Assembly (NCBI GenBank): GCA_025350685.1
Contig: JANXXK010000116.1
Span: 1-45,659, forward strand
DNA: 45,659 nucleotides
Direction of reading: 5' to 3'
Origin: Alphaproteobacteria bacterium
GTDB lineage: Bacteria; Pseudomonadota; Alphaproteobacteria; Caulobacterales; Caulobacteraceae
In this document: positions 16,552 through 25,633 of the stretch, one piece after another
Layout of the letters: each line of letters opens with the position of its first letter
Position numbering within the stretch: the stretch's first letter is position 1
Notes under the pieces: generated by a model
Told to the model about the DNA's origin: nothing
Databases searched by the model: none
The model's input: the letters and a program-made list of their open reading frames with translations, nothing else
Made by a program: the position numbers and the translations under genes

Positions 16552-17016
16552 ATGGCCTTCAAGCTCAACGTAAACGGCAAGGTCATGGAGGCGGACGTCG
16601 ATCCGGACACCCCGCTGCTCTGGACGCTCCGCGACAGCCTCGGAATCCTCGGCCCGAAGTTCGGCTGCGGCGTCGCCCAGTGCGGCGCCTGCACGGTGCA
16701 CATCGACGGCAAGCCGGTGCGCAGCTGCGTGCGTCCGGTGAGCTCGGTCGGCGCCGGCAAGATCACCACCATCGAGGCGATGGCCGACGATCCGATCGGC
16801 AGACGCGTCCAGGCGGCCTGGATGGAGCTGGATGTCGCCCAATGCGGCTACTGCCAGCCCGGCCAGATCATGGCGGCGACCGCGCTGTTGGCCGAGAAGC
16901 CCAAGCCCACCGATGCCGACATCGACGCGGCGATGACCAATATCTGCCGCTGCGCCACCTACACGCGCATCCGGGCGGCCATCAAGAAGGCTTCCGGCCA
17001 GAAGATGGAGGCGTAG
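16552..17016 (+). CDS. iorA: (2Fe-2S) subunit of molybdenum hydroxylase (isoquinoline 1-oxidoreductase alpha type)
   Basis: A 154-residue electron-transfer subunit of a xanthine-oxidase-family hydroxylase. The plant-type cluster ligands are C39, C44, C47 and C59; the second all-helical cluster has C98, C101, C132 and C134 (CGYCQPGQ and CRCATYTRIR). GGGAGAGG precedes the ATG. It lies four bases before the large molybdopterin subunit. The proteins most like IorA/IorB work without a FAD subunit and pass electrons to a membrane or cytochrome acceptor; consistent with this, no FAD-subunit gene is present. The substrate (aldehyde or N-heterocycle) is not evident. Confidence 0.92.
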   Translation: MAFKLNVNGKVMEADVDPDTPLLWTLRDSLGILGPKFGCGVAQCGACTVHIDGKPVRSCVRPVSSVGAGKITTIEAMADDPIGRRVQAAWMELDVAQCGYCQPGQIMAATALLAEKPKPTDADIDAAMTNICRCATYTRIRAAIKKASGQKMEA

Positions 17017-17020
17017 CGCC

Positions 17021-19207
17021 ATGACCCTAGAACTTACCGGCGCCTCGCGGCGCGACCTGCTGAAGGCCTCCGTCATTGGCGGCGGGCTGGTGCTCAGCTT
17101 CCGTATCGCCGCCAAGGCCGAAGCCGCCAGCGCGGCCGGCGCCCAGGCGCTGAACGCCTATGTGCGCATCGCGCCCAACGGCATCGTCACCATCATGGGC
17201 AAGAACCCGGAGATCGGTCAGGGCATCAAGACCTCGCTGCCGATGATCATCGCCGAGGAGCTGGACGTCGCCTGGGAGAACGTCCGCATCGAACAGGCCG
17301 ACTGCGATCCCAAGCTCTATGGCAGCCAGTTCGCCGGCGGCAGCCTGGCGACCCCGATGAACTACGACGACCTGCGTAAGGTCGGCGCCGTCGCGCGCGC
17401 GATGCTGGTCAACGCTGCGGCCACCGCCTGGAACTGCCCGTCTGGCGAGTGCAAGACCGCCGAGGGCCAGGTGATCCACGTCTCCACCGGGCGCAAGGCG
17501 GCCTATGGCGCGCTGGCCGGCCAGTGCGCCGGCGTGTCGGTCCCCGACCCCAAGACGATCCCGCTGAAGGATCCCAAGGCCTACAAGATCATCGGCAAGG
17601 CGACGCCGCAGTACGACACCGCCAAGATCGTCACCGGCCAGCCGCTGTTCGGCATCGATGTGCGCCTGCCGGGCATGTTGTACGCGACCTTCGAGAAGGC
17701 GCCGGTGTTCGGCGCCAAGGTGGTCTCGGCCGACCTCGACGCCGCTCGCGCGGTGAAGGGCGTCAGGAAGGCGTTCATCGTCGAGGGCGGGACCGACCTC
17801 TCTGGCCTAACGCCCGGCGTCGCCGTGGTCGGTGACACCTGGTGGGCGGCGCGTAAGGGCCGCAACCAGCTTAAAACCCAGTGGGCGGATCATCCGACCT
17901 CCAAGCAGTCTACGGCCGGCTTCAACAAGCGCGCGGCGGAACTCAACGCCGGCGCGCCGCTGATGAGCCTGCGCAAGGACGGCGATGTCGACGCCGCGCT
18001 GAAGGGCGCGGCCCACGTGATTGAGGCGGCCTACGCCTATCCGTTCCTCAGCCACGCGCCGCTCGAGCCGCAGAACACAACGGCGGTGTTCACGGACGGG
18101 AAGCTGGAGATCTGGGCGCCTAGCCAGAACCCGCAGCCCGGCCGCGCGCTGGTCGCCAAGACGCTCGGCATCAGCGCCGACAACATCACCGTCCACATGA
18201 CCCGCTGCGGCGGGGGCTTCGGGCGGCGGCTGTCCAACGACTACATGGTCGAGGCCGCCTGGATCGCGCGCGAGACCGGGGCGCCGGTCAAGCTCTTGTG
18301 GACCCGCGAAGACGACATGCACCACGACTTCTACCGGCCCGCCGGCTACCACTATTTCAAGGGCGGGGTGGACAAGGACGGCAAGATTGTCGCCTGGCAA
18401 GACCACTTCGTGACCTTCGGCGAAGGGGCGAGCCTGGCCTCCAGCGCCGGCATGGGCGCCAACGAATTCCCCAGCCGCTTCGTGGGGAACTGCAAGATCG
18501 ACCAGTCGACCATCTCGCTGGGCGTGCCCACCGGGCCGATGCGGGCGCCAGGCTCGAACGCGCTGGCGTTCGTGAACCAGAGCTTCATCGACGAGCTGGC
18601 GGTGGCGGCGGGCGCCGATCCGCTGGCCTTCCGCATGAAGCTCTTGGGCGACGCGCCGATGGTGGGGACCGGCCCGTCCGGCTACAACGCCGGGCGCATG
18701 AAGGGCGTGTTGGCGGCGGTCGAAAAGATGTCGGGCTGGAAGGACCGAGGCAAGCTGCCCAAGGGGACCGGTATGGGCGTCGCCTTCCACTACAGCCACG
18801 CCGGCTACTTCGCCGAGGTGGTGAAGGCCTCGGTGGCCGCCGACGGGAAGATCAAGATCCACAAGGTCTGGGTCGCCGCCGACGTGGGCCGCCAGATCGT
18901 CAACCCGTCCGGCGCCATGAACCAAGTGCAGGGCGCGGCGCTGGAGGGCATCAGCCACGCCCTCTATCAGAAGATCACCATCGAGAACGGCGCGGCCAAG
19001 GAAAGCAACTTCAACACCTATCCGCTGCTGCGGATGGCCATGGCGCCGCCGGTGGAGGTGAAGTTCGTGATCACCGACTATCCGCCGACGGGCCTGGGCG
19101 AACCGGCGCTGCCGCCGGTGATCCCGGCGCTGACCAACGCCATCTTCGCGGCCACGGGCAAGCGCATCCGGACCCTGCCGATCGACACGAGCCAGCTGAA
19201 GGCTTAG
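17021..19207 (+). CDS. iorB: Molybdopterin-binding subunit of xanthine-dehydrogenase-family hydroxylase (IorB type), Tat-exported
   Basis: A 728-residue catalytic subunit. The N-terminus carries a Tat signal (SRRDLLK, then a hydrophobic stretch), so the folded holoenzyme is probably exported with its Fe-S partner. Family landmarks: GIDVRLPGMLYA, GGGFGRR in the cofactor-binding loop, GPMRAPGSNAL, and the catalytic glutamate E694 in GLGEPALPP close to the C-terminus. Operon with the 2Fe-2S subunit. The MoxR/VWA pair at 26642-28964 resembles CoxD/CoxE, which help mature related molybdenum hydroxylases. The enzyme hydroxylates a carbon next to a carbonyl or ring nitrogen; exact substrate unknown. 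Confidence 0.93.
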   Translation: MTLELTGASRRDLLKASVIGGGLVLSFRIAAKAEAASAAGAQALNAYVRIAPNGIVTIMGKNPEIGQGIKTSLPMIIAEELDVAWENVRIEQADCDPKLYGSQFAGGSLATPMNYDDLRKVGAVARAMLVNAAATAWNCPSGECKTAEGQVIHVSTGRKAAYGALAGQCAGVSVPDPKTIPLKDPKAYKIIGKATPQYDTAKIVTGQPLFGIDVRLPGMLYATFEKAPVFGAKVVSADLDAARAVKGVRKAFIVEGGTDLSGLTPGVAVVGDTWWAARKGRNQLKTQWADHPTSKQSTAGFNKRAAELNAGAPLMSLRKDGDVDAALKGAAHVIEAAYAYPFLSHAPLEPQNTTAVFTDGKLEIWAPSQNPQPGRALVAKTLGISADNITVHMTRCGGGFGRRLSNDYMVEAAWIARETGAPVKLLWTREDDMHHDFYRPAGYHYFKGGVDKDGKIVAWQDHFVTFGEGASLASSAGMGANEFPSRFVGNCKIDQSTISLGVPTGPMRAPGSNALAFVNQSFIDELAVAAGADPLAFRMKLLGDAPMVGTGPSGYNAGRMKGVLAAVEKMSGWKDRGKLPKGTGMGVAFHYSHAGYFAEVVKASVAADGKIKIHKVWVAADVGRQIVNPSGAMNQVQGAALEGISHALYQKITIENGAAKESNFNTYPLLRMAMAPPVEVKFVITDYPPTGLGEPALPPVIPALTNAIFAATGKRIRTLPIDTSQLKA

Positions 19208-19225
19208 GCGGCTCAGGAGAGAAGG

Positions 19226-19723
19226 ATGAGGGCGGTGATCGGTAGGCCCTTGGCCGGGCCCCTGTCGCTCGGTCGGCCAGGCTGGTCGCTCGTACTGGTC
19301 TTCGTGCTTGTGGCGATCGTACTGCTGGCGATGTCTGCGCCTATTCCGGCCGACTCCAAGCGAGAGTGCGGGCTTGCGGCTGACGTGGCGGCCGTGGTTG
19401 GCGGTGGCCCATTCTATCGGGACCTCGAGGACGAGATCATTGGCGAACCCAAGATCGATGACAGCCCATGGAAGGCGAATTGCCTTGCAACGTTCGGGCA
19501 GCGGGGCTTGAGCGTCCTTCCTGTGGGCGCACTTCTTTTCGGGCCCACACGCCTGGGAACCCGCTTCACGCGGCCGTACTTCATCGATGACCGCCACGCG
19601 ACGATAGATGAGGAAGCCTTTGGCGGGCACGGTGGCGCTACACGGACCAGCGTCGAACGTCATGGGAACCATTGGTCGATCCTGAGGCGACGCAAGCCCG
19701 ACAGTTGGCCTCCCACCCTCTGA
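19226..19723 (+). CDS. Hypothetical protein with N-terminal membrane helix
   Basis: A 165-residue protein I do not recognise. It has one hydrophobic segment (WSLVLVFVLVAIVLLAMSA, about residues 20-38), then a polar domain with two cysteines (C48, C86) and an Asp/His-rich C-terminal third ending SILRRRKPDSWPPTL. The strong GGAGAGAAGG Shine-Dalgarno just before ATG 19226 supports it being real. It follows the molybdenum hydroxylase by 18 bp and may share its transcript, but codon use is slightly less GC-biased at third positions than its neighbours, so a recently acquired or fast-evolving gene is possible. Confidence 0.65.
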   Translation: MRAVIGRPLAGPLSLGRPGWSLVLVFVLVAIVLLAMSAPIPADSKRECGLAADVAAVVGGGPFYRDLEDEIIGEPKIDDSPWKANCLATFGQRGLSVLPVGALLFGPTRLGTRFTRPYFIDDRHATIDEEAFGGHGGATRTSVERHGNHWSILRRRKPDSWPPTL

Positions 19724-19802
19724 GGGGTTGGCGCGCGTCGCCGCATTTGCTTGATGGTTCCTGAGGCGGCCCTAGACCGCTTGTTCAAAAACGGGGACGG
19801 TC

Positions 19803-22800
19803 TTGGTCAAGAAGCTGCTGATCGCAAACCGGGGTGAGATCGCCGTGCGGATCGCCCGCACAGCCGCCGAGATGGGCGTGCCCACGGTGGCGGTGTTTTC
19901 CGAGGACGACGCGGCCTCGCTGCACACCCGCAAGGCCGACGAGGCGGTGGGCCTGAAGGGTTCGGGGCCGGCGGCCTATCTGGACATCGCCCAGGTGGTC
20001 GCCGCGGCCAGGGCGGCCGGCTGCGACGCCGTGCATCCGGGTTATGGGTTCCTGAGCGAGAACGCGGCCTTCGCGCGGGCATGCGCCGAGGCCGGACTGA
20101 CCTTCATCGGGCCAAGCGCGGAGACGTTGGAGCTGTTCGGCGACAAGGGCCGGGCGCGGGCTCTGGCCCAGCAGTGCGGCGTGCCGGTGCTGCCGGGGAC
20201 CGACGGACCGACCAGCCTGAAGGACGCCAAGGCCTTCTTCGCGAGCCTCGGCAAGACCGCGGCGGTGATGGTCAAGGCGGTGGCCGGCGGCGGCGGGCGC
20301 GGCATGCGGCCGGTGACGGACGCCAAGGATTTGGACGCCGCTTACGAGCGGTGCGCTTCCGAAGCCAAGGCCGCGTTCGGCAACGGCGACCTCTATGTGG
20401 AGCAGTTCCTCACCCGCGCGCGGCACATCGAGGTGCAGATCGTCGGCGACGGGGCCTCGGTCAGCCACCTGTGGGACCGCGAATGCAGCCTGCAGCGGCA
20501 GCGGCAGAAGGTCGTCGAGATCGCGCCGGCCGACATGCTGCCGATGGCGTTGCGGGAGCGGCTGTTCGCGGCGGGCGTGGCGCTGGGCGAGGCCGCCGGC
20601 TACCGCAGCCTGGGCACCATGGAGTTCCTGGTGGCCCCCTCCAGCAAGAATGGCGACAGCTTCGTGTTCATCGAGGGCAATGCGCGGCTGCAGGTCGAGC
20701 ACACGGCCACCGAGGAGGTCACCGGCCTGGACCTGGTGCGGCTGCAGCTGCAGATCGCGGCGGGCCGGTCGCTGACCGATCTGCGCCTGACCCAGGGCGA
20801 CGTGCCCGCGCCGCGCGGGCACGCGGTGCAGGCGCGGGTGAACCTGGAGACCATGGCGGCGGACGGCTCGGCCAGGCCGGCGGGGGGCATGCTCACCGTC
20901 TTCGAGCCGCCGTCGGGGCCGGGGGTGCGGGTCGACGGCTTCGGCTATGCCGGCTACCGCACCAGCGCGCGGTTCGACAGCCTGCTCGCCAAGCTGATCG
21001 TCCATGCGGGCGCGGGCGGGCTCAGCCGCGCCATCGCCAAAGCTTATCGCGCGCTCAGTGAATTCCGCATCGAGGGCTCGGCCAGCAACATCGCCTTCCT
21101 GCAGAACCTGCTGGCCCTGCCGGCGGTGGCGGCCGGCGAGGTCCATACCCGCTTCATCGAAGAGCACATGGGCGAATTGGCCGGCGCGCCCGAGGCCCAT
21201 CCGAAACTCTATTTCGATGCCGCCGCGCGGGGGACCGCGGCGCCGGCGGGAAGCCAGCGCGTGGGCTACCAGGTCGACGCCGGCGATCCGCTGGCCATAC
21301 TGGCGCTCGGCAAGCAGGAGATCGATCAGCCTGCAGAGGAAGCCGAGCCGGAGGGGCCGGAAGGGACCCGGCCGCTGCGCGCGCCGCTGCAGGGCACGGT
21401 GATCAACATCTCGGTGGCCGTCGGCGACGAGATCCGCGCCGGCCAGGCGCTGATGATCATGGAAGCCATGAAGATGGAGCATGTGATCGCCGCCGAGGTG
21501 TCCGGCATCGTGCGCCAGATCACCGTCGAAGTCGGCGACACCGTGTTCGAGGACCATCCGCTGGCTTTCCTCGAGGAAGCGGAGATCGACGGGACCGGCG
21601 GTCAGGACGACGAGGTCTTTGACCTCGATTTCATTCGCCCGGACCTGGCCGAGGTGCTCGACCGCCATGCCCGCACGATGGACGCCGCACGGCCGGACGC
21701 GGTGGCGCGGCGGCGCAAGACCGGCCAGCGGACGGCGCGGGAGAACGTCGACGACCTGCTCGACCCCGGCAGCTTCGTGGAATACGGGCCGCTGGTGGTG
21801 GCGGCGCGGCGGCGGCGCAATTCACTCGATGAGCTGATCGCCACCACCCCTGCTGACGGCATGATCATGGGCATGGGCGCGGTGAACGGCGACCGCTTCG
21901 CCGAGGAGCGGGCGCGGTGCGCCGTGCTCTCCTACGACTACACGGTGCTGGCCGGCACCCAGGGCGGCAACAACCACTGGAAGCTCGACCGGATGAGCGA
22001 GTTGATCCACCGCTGGAAACTGCCGACGGTGTTCTTCACCGAGGGCGGCGGCGGGCGGCCGGGCGACACCGAGGGCGGCGGCTTCACCCGCGGCTTCGAG
22101 TTCTGGGGCAGGCTGTCGGGAACCGTGCCGCTGGTGGGGGTGAACTCGGGCCGCTGCTTCGCCGGCAACGCCGCCATCCTCGGTTGCTGCGACGTGATCA
22201 TCGCCACCAAAGACTCCGCGCTCGGCATGGGCGGGCCGGCGATGGTCGAGGGCGGCGGCCTGGGTGTCTTCCGGCCCGAGGAGATCGGCCCGATCAAGGT
22301 CATGCAGGCCAACGGCACCATCGACGTGCTGGTGGAGGACGAGGCCGAGGCGGTGGCCGCGGCGAAGACATACATCTCCTACTTCCAGGGCCCAGTCGCC
22401 GACTGGGCCTGCGCGGATCAGCGGCTGCTGCGCCGGGCGGTCCCGGAGAACCGGCTGCGGGTTTACGACGTCCGCAAGGTGATCGAGCTGATCGCCGATG
22501 AGGGCAGCGTGCTGGAACTACGGCCCAAGTTCGGCCTGGCCATGGTCACCGCCTTCATCCGCGTCGAGGGCCGGCCGATGGGGGTGTTCGCCAACAACCC
22601 GATGCATATCGGCGGGGCGATCGACAGCGACGCCTCGGACAAGGCCGCGCGGTTCATGCAGCTCTGCGAGGCCTTCGATATCCCCCTGCTGTCGCTCTCC
22701 GACACGCCCGGCAACATGGTGGGTCCGGAAGCGGAAAAGACCGGCCTGATCCGCCACTGCTCGCGGCTGTTCGTGATCGGGGCGAACCTGACCGTGCCGA

Positions 22801-23177
22801 TCTTCTCGGTGATCATCCGCAAGTCCTACGGCCTGGGCGCCATCGCCATGACCGGGGGCAGCTACCAGGCGGCGATGTTCTGCGTCTCCTGGCCGACCGG
22901 CGAGTTCGGCGGCATGGGGCTGGAGGGCTCGGTGAAGCTGGGCTACCGCAACGAACTCGCCGCCATCGAAGACCCGCTGGCCCGCAAGGCGAGGTTCGAC
23001 GAGATGGTCGCCAACGCCTACGCCAACGGCAAGGCCATGGCCCGCGGCTCCTATCCCGCGCTCGATGACGTCATCGACCCGGCCGACACGCGCCGCTGGA
23101 TCGTCGGCGGGCTGAAGGCGCTGCCGCCGATCCCGCCGCGCACGGAGAAGAAGCTGCGCTGGGTGGACAGCTGGTAG
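19803..23177 (+). CDS. Single-chain long-chain acyl-CoA carboxylase (biotin-dependent)
   Basis: A 1124-residue enzyme that joins all acyl-CoA carboxylase parts in one chain: biotin carboxylase (1 to about 450; starts VKKLLIANRGEIAVRIA, ATP-grasp loop AVAGGGGRGM, then FIEGNARLQVEHT), biotin carrier domain (about 520-590) with MEAMKMEH and biotinyl Lys557, and a carboxyltransferase (about 600-1124) with GGGGRPGDTEGGGFTRG and TGGSYQAAMF segments. This layout matches the single-chain LCC described from Mycobacterium and Rhodopseudomonas, which carboxylates acyl-CoAs of varied length. The start is TTG 19803 behind GGGGACGG; no ATG or GTG is possible nearby. Monocistronic by spacing. Confidence 0.92.
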   Translation: MVKKLLIANRGEIAVRIARTAAEMGVPTVAVFSEDDAASLHTRKADEAVGLKGSGPAAYLDIAQVVAAARAAGCDAVHPGYGFLSENAAFARACAEAGLTFIGPSAETLELFGDKGRARALAQQCGVPVLPGTDGPTSLKDAKAFFASLGKTAAVMVKAVAGGGGRGMRPVTDAKDLDAAYERCASEAKAAFGNGDLYVEQFLTRARHIEVQIVGDGASVSHLWDRECSLQRQRQKVVEIAPADMLPMALRERLFAAGVALGEAAGYRSLGTMEFLVAPSSKNGDSFVFIEGNARLQVEHTATEEVTGLDLVRLQLQIAAGRSLTDLRLTQGDVPAPRGHAVQARVNLETMAADGSARPAGGMLTVFEPPSGPGVRVDGFGYAGYRTSARFDSLLAKLIVHAGAGGLSRAIAKAYRALSEFRIEGSASNIAFLQNLLALPAVAAGEVHTRFIEEHMGELAGAPEAHPKLYFDAAARGTAAPAGSQRVGYQVDAGDPLAILALGKQEIDQPAEEAEPEGPEGTRPLRAPLQGTVINISVAVGDEIRAGQALMIMEAMKMEHVIAAEVSGIVRQITVEVGDTVFEDHPLAFLEEAEIDGTGGQDDEVFDLDFIRPDLAEVLDRHARTMDAARPDAVARRRKTGQRTARENVDDLLDPGSFVEYGPLVVAARRRRNSLDELIATTPADGMIMGMGAVNGDRFAEERARCAVLSYDYTVLAGTQGGNNHWKLDRMSELIHRWKLPTVFFTEGGGGRPGDTEGGGFTRGFEFWGRLSGTVPLVGVNSGRCFAGNAAILGCCDVIIATKDSALGMGGPAMVEGGGLGVFRPEEIGPIKVMQANGTIDVLVEDEAEAVAAAKTYISYFQGPVADWACADQRLLRRAVPENRLRVYDVRKVIELIADEGSVLELRPKFGLAMVTAFIRVEGRPMGVFANNPMHIGGAIDSDASDKAARFMQLCEAFDIPLLSLSDTPGNMVGPEAEKTGLIRHCSRLFVIGANLTVPIFSVIIRKSYGLGAIAMTGGSYQAAMFCVSWPTGEFGGMGLEGSVKLGYRNELAAIEDPLARKARFDEMVANAYANGKAMARGSYPALDDVIDPADTRRWIVGGLKALPPIPPRTEKKLRWVDSW

Positions 23178-23238
23178 AAGGCTTGATCCGAAGCGCCGGA
23201 CGCGCGGTACTCTCAATCCTAGGACGGGAGGGCCTCAG

Positions 23239-24171
23239 ATGAGCCAGTTCACGCGCCGCGGCGCGCTCAGTTTTGGAGCCGCCGCCCTCGCCGCGCCGGC
23301 GTTCGGTCAGCCGGTGACCACGGGCCGGGCCAAGGTTCCGGGCGGGACGATCTGGTGGAAGAAGGTGGGCGCCGGCTCGAAGCCGCCGTTGCTCACCCTG
23401 CACGGCGGGCCGGGTGCGGGGCATAACTACCTCTTGTCGCTGGCGGCGCTGGCGGACGACCGGCCGGTGATCTTCTACGACCAGCTGGGGTGCGGGCAGG
23501 CGGACAGCCCGGTCGACGAGAAGATCTACACGATCCAGCGCTCGGTCGATGAGCTGGACGCGGTGCGCCAGGCGCTGGACCTGAAGGAGATCGTGCTCTT
23601 CGGCCATTCGTGGGGCTCGATGCTGGCCATCGAATACCTCTGCCAGGGGCGCGGCGCCGGCGTGCAGAAGCTGATCCTCGGCGGGGCGCTGGCCAGCGTG
23701 CCCCAGGCCAACGCCGGCCAGATGCGGCTGATCGCGGCCATGCCCGACGGCGCGGGCGCCCGGATGCATACCCTGGAGGCCGCGCACAAGGAGGACAGCG
23801 CGGCGTACGGCAAGCTCACCGAACTCTTCTACAAGCGGCACGTCTGCAGGGCCGACCCGCCGCCGCCGGAATTCCTGGCGTCCATGGACATCGTCGGCAA
23901 GTCGATCGCCTATCGGGTGATGAACGGGCCGAACGAGTTCACCATCATCGGCGTGATCAAGGACTGGGACCGCCGCAAGGACCTACACAGGATCAAGCTG
24001 CCCACCCTGATCACCACCGGGGAGTACGACGAGGTGACACTCGACTGCCACCAGACCATTCACCAGGCGATCAAGGGTTCGACGCTGGAGATCTTCAAGG
24101 ATTGCAGCCACATGACCATGTGCGAGCAGCCGGCGAAGTACGTGGCGTCGCTGCTGCGGTTCATGGCTTGA
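23239..24171 (+). CDS. Alpha/beta hydrolase (proline iminopeptidase-like, S33) with Tat-like signal
   Basis: A 310-residue serine hydrolase. The N-terminus FTRRGALSFGAAALAAPAFGQ is a Tat-type signal peptide, so it acts in the periplasm. Oxyanion motif HGGPG (55-59), the family segment YDQLGCGQADSP, nucleophile S124 in GHSWGS, a later acid in TTGEYDE and the catalytic His in DCSHMTM. These are typical of proline iminopeptidase-like S33 enzymes; a peptidase or amide/ester hydrolase role is likely, but no substrate can be read. Its stop (24169-24171) abuts the stop of the convergent phosphatase gene with no base between. Confidence 0.92.
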   Translation: MSQFTRRGALSFGAAALAAPAFGQPVTTGRAKVPGGTIWWKKVGAGSKPPLLTLHGGPGAGHNYLLSLAALADDRPVIFYDQLGCGQADSPVDEKIYTIQRSVDELDAVRQALDLKEIVLFGHSWGSMLAIEYLCQGRGAGVQKLILGGALASVPQANAGQMRLIAAMPDGAGARMHTLEAAHKEDSAAYGKLTELFYKRHVCRADPPPPEFLASMDIVGKSIAYRVMNGPNEFTIIGVIKDWDRRKDLHRIKLPTLITTGEYDEVTLDCHQTIHQAIKGSTLEIFKDCSHMTMCEQPAKYVASLLRFMA

Positions 24172-24837
24172 TCATTCCCGGCGGAGCACCCTATCGGCGA
24201 TCTGCGGGCCTTTGAGCCGGGCCGTATGGGCTGACTTGATGGCCGCGGGGTCGTAGGTCGGTCCCGTGACCCAGTCGAGGAAGCTGAGGCCCTTGGGCTC
24301 GGCCTCCTCCAGATAGGTCTCGAACGTGTAGTCGAGGATGCCGGTCCGCCCGGACTTAAGGTGGAGGTAGCGCAGGGAGAGCTGATCCAGGGCCTGCCGG
24401 ATAGGCTGGCCTCGCCGAAAATGCATGTAGAGCGCGCTCATCATGCTGGCGCGATCCGCACCGGATTTGCAGTGGAAAAGCGCGGGATATTCGATCGACG
24501 CGAACAGGTCGCGGGCCGCCAGCACCTGCTCCCGGCTGGGGGCGTCGCGCGAGGTGATGGTGAAGTTCACGAGGGTCAGACCCAGCCGCTCGCAGGCGTC
24601 CTTTTCCAGGGCGTGGAAACTGGCGTCGAACCCGCCGCGAAGATTGACCACCGTGCGGACGCCCCTGGCCTTCCAGGCCGCGAGCTGGTGAGGCCAGGGC
24701 TGATTGCTTCGGACGGCCTCGTCAGAGATCCAGTGCGCGTTGCGAAACGGCAGCCGCAGATAGGCGTGATCTCGCCACAGGTAGTCGAGATAGGCCCAGA
24801 GACGCCCGTGGCGCGTCTTCAGATCGAACTGGGCCAC
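24172..24837 (-). CDS. Tyrosine-phosphatase-like protein (HCX5R)
   Basis: A 221-residue protein of the dual-specificity/tyrosine phosphatase fold. Active-site loop HCKSGADR (H122, nucleophile C123, R129), probable general acid D98 in SRDAP, and the upstream VVNLRGG strand-turn. No signal peptide. The divergent 2OG-oxygenase and ELM1-family genes next door suggest envelope glycolipid work; a Caulobacter homologue of this general class (CtpA) affects lipid A phosphate and outer-membrane integrity, but I cannot confirm orthology from memory. A protein phosphotyrosine phosphatase role remains possible. Confidence 0.9.
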   Translation of the reverse strand: MAQFDLKTRHGRLWAYLDYLWRDHAYLRLPFRNAHWISDEAVRSNQPWPHQLAAWKARGVRTVVNLRGGFDASFHALEKDACERLGLTLVNFTITSRDAPSREQVLAARDLFASIEYPALFHCKSGADRASMMSALYMHFRRGQPIRQALDQLSLRYLHLKSGRTGILDYTFETYLEEAEPKGLSFLDWVTGPTYDPAAIKSAHTARLKGPQIADRVLRRE

Positions 24838-25015
24838 GCCCGCATGCTCCGCTGTCCGCGATATCTTCCCTTCTCTCGCCTATCACGCGCCGCCCCGCGT
24901 CGCGCCATTTGGCCGCAGATCCTTTCTTCCCCGATTCAATGAGGGCTAGGCGCTCCGGCGTCGTCGTTGCTTTGTAGCCGGCATCAGCCGGCCCCCAACG
25001 AGCGAACGCCAGGCA

Positions 25016-25633
25016 ATGTCCGGTTTGAACTGGAAAGCGATCGAGTCCGCGCAACTCGCGACGGATCCGTTCGATCACTTTTGCGTCTCCGAGGCGGTGA
25101 CCCCGGTCTGCGCCGCGACGGTGGGTGCGGAATATCCGGCGATCCGCAGCTCAGGCTCGTTCTCGCTCGCCGACGCCCCGCCCGGCCCGATCCTGTCGGA
25201 CCTCATCGCGGACCTGCAATCGCCCCGTTTCCGCGCGCAGATGGAACGGATCTTCGGCCTCAATCTCGAAGACAAGCCGACGATGGTGACCTTGCGCGGA
25301 CAATGCTCGCCGCGTGACGGCCGAATCCACACTGATTCACGTTCGAAGATCCTGTCGCTGCTGCTCTACCTCAACGAAGGCTGGCAAGCCCCGGACGGCC
25401 GATTGCGCCTCCTGCGGGGAGGCGATCGGCTCGACGACTATGCCGTGGAGATTGCTCCGACCCTCGGCTCGCTGGTGGGCTTCCGCCGCACCGACAATTC
25501 CTGGCACGGCCACACGACCTTCGACGGCCAGCGGCGGGTCCTCCAACTCAACTACGTTCGGAGCGCCAGGGCGCCCTGGATCAACGCGCTGCGCCATCGT
25601 GTGTCGGCCCTATCCAAGCGCCCTGTCGCCTGA
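25016..25633 (+). CDS. 2-oxoglutarate/Fe(II)-dependent oxygenase
   Basis: A 205-residue double-stranded beta-helix dioxygenase of the prolyl-4-hydroxylase type. Iron ligands H105 and D107 (RIHTDSRSK) and a distal His, H164 in NSWHGH, with the 2OG-binding Arg at 173/174 (GQRRVLQLNY). The stretch LSLLLYLNEGW is the usual strand before the distal motif. Stop and the start of the ELM1-family gene overlap by one base (TGATG), so the two are coupled. The target might be a lipid, a sugar or a protein residue; the context favours an envelope component, but this is inference. Confidence 0.9.
   Translation: MSGLNWKAIESAQLATDPFDHFCVSEAVTPVCAATVGAEYPAIRSSGSFSLADAPPGPILSDLIADLQSPRFRAQMERIFGLNLEDKPTMVTLRGQCSPRDGRIHTDSRSKILSLLLYLNEGWQAPDGRLRLLRGGDRLDDYAVEIAPTLGSLVGFRRTDNSWHGHTTFDGQRRVLQLNYVRSARAPWINALRHRVSALSKRPVA

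Noticed and set aside
17807-19672. A 621-codon open frame on minus opposite the molybdenum hydroxylase gene
   Set aside because: It is rich in Arg/His/Gly/Ala with no motif, and the plus strand carries a clear catalytic subunit. Long antisense frames are usual in DNA of this GC content. The same holds for those at 216-1661, 6664-8304, 19785-21668 and 41152-42723.
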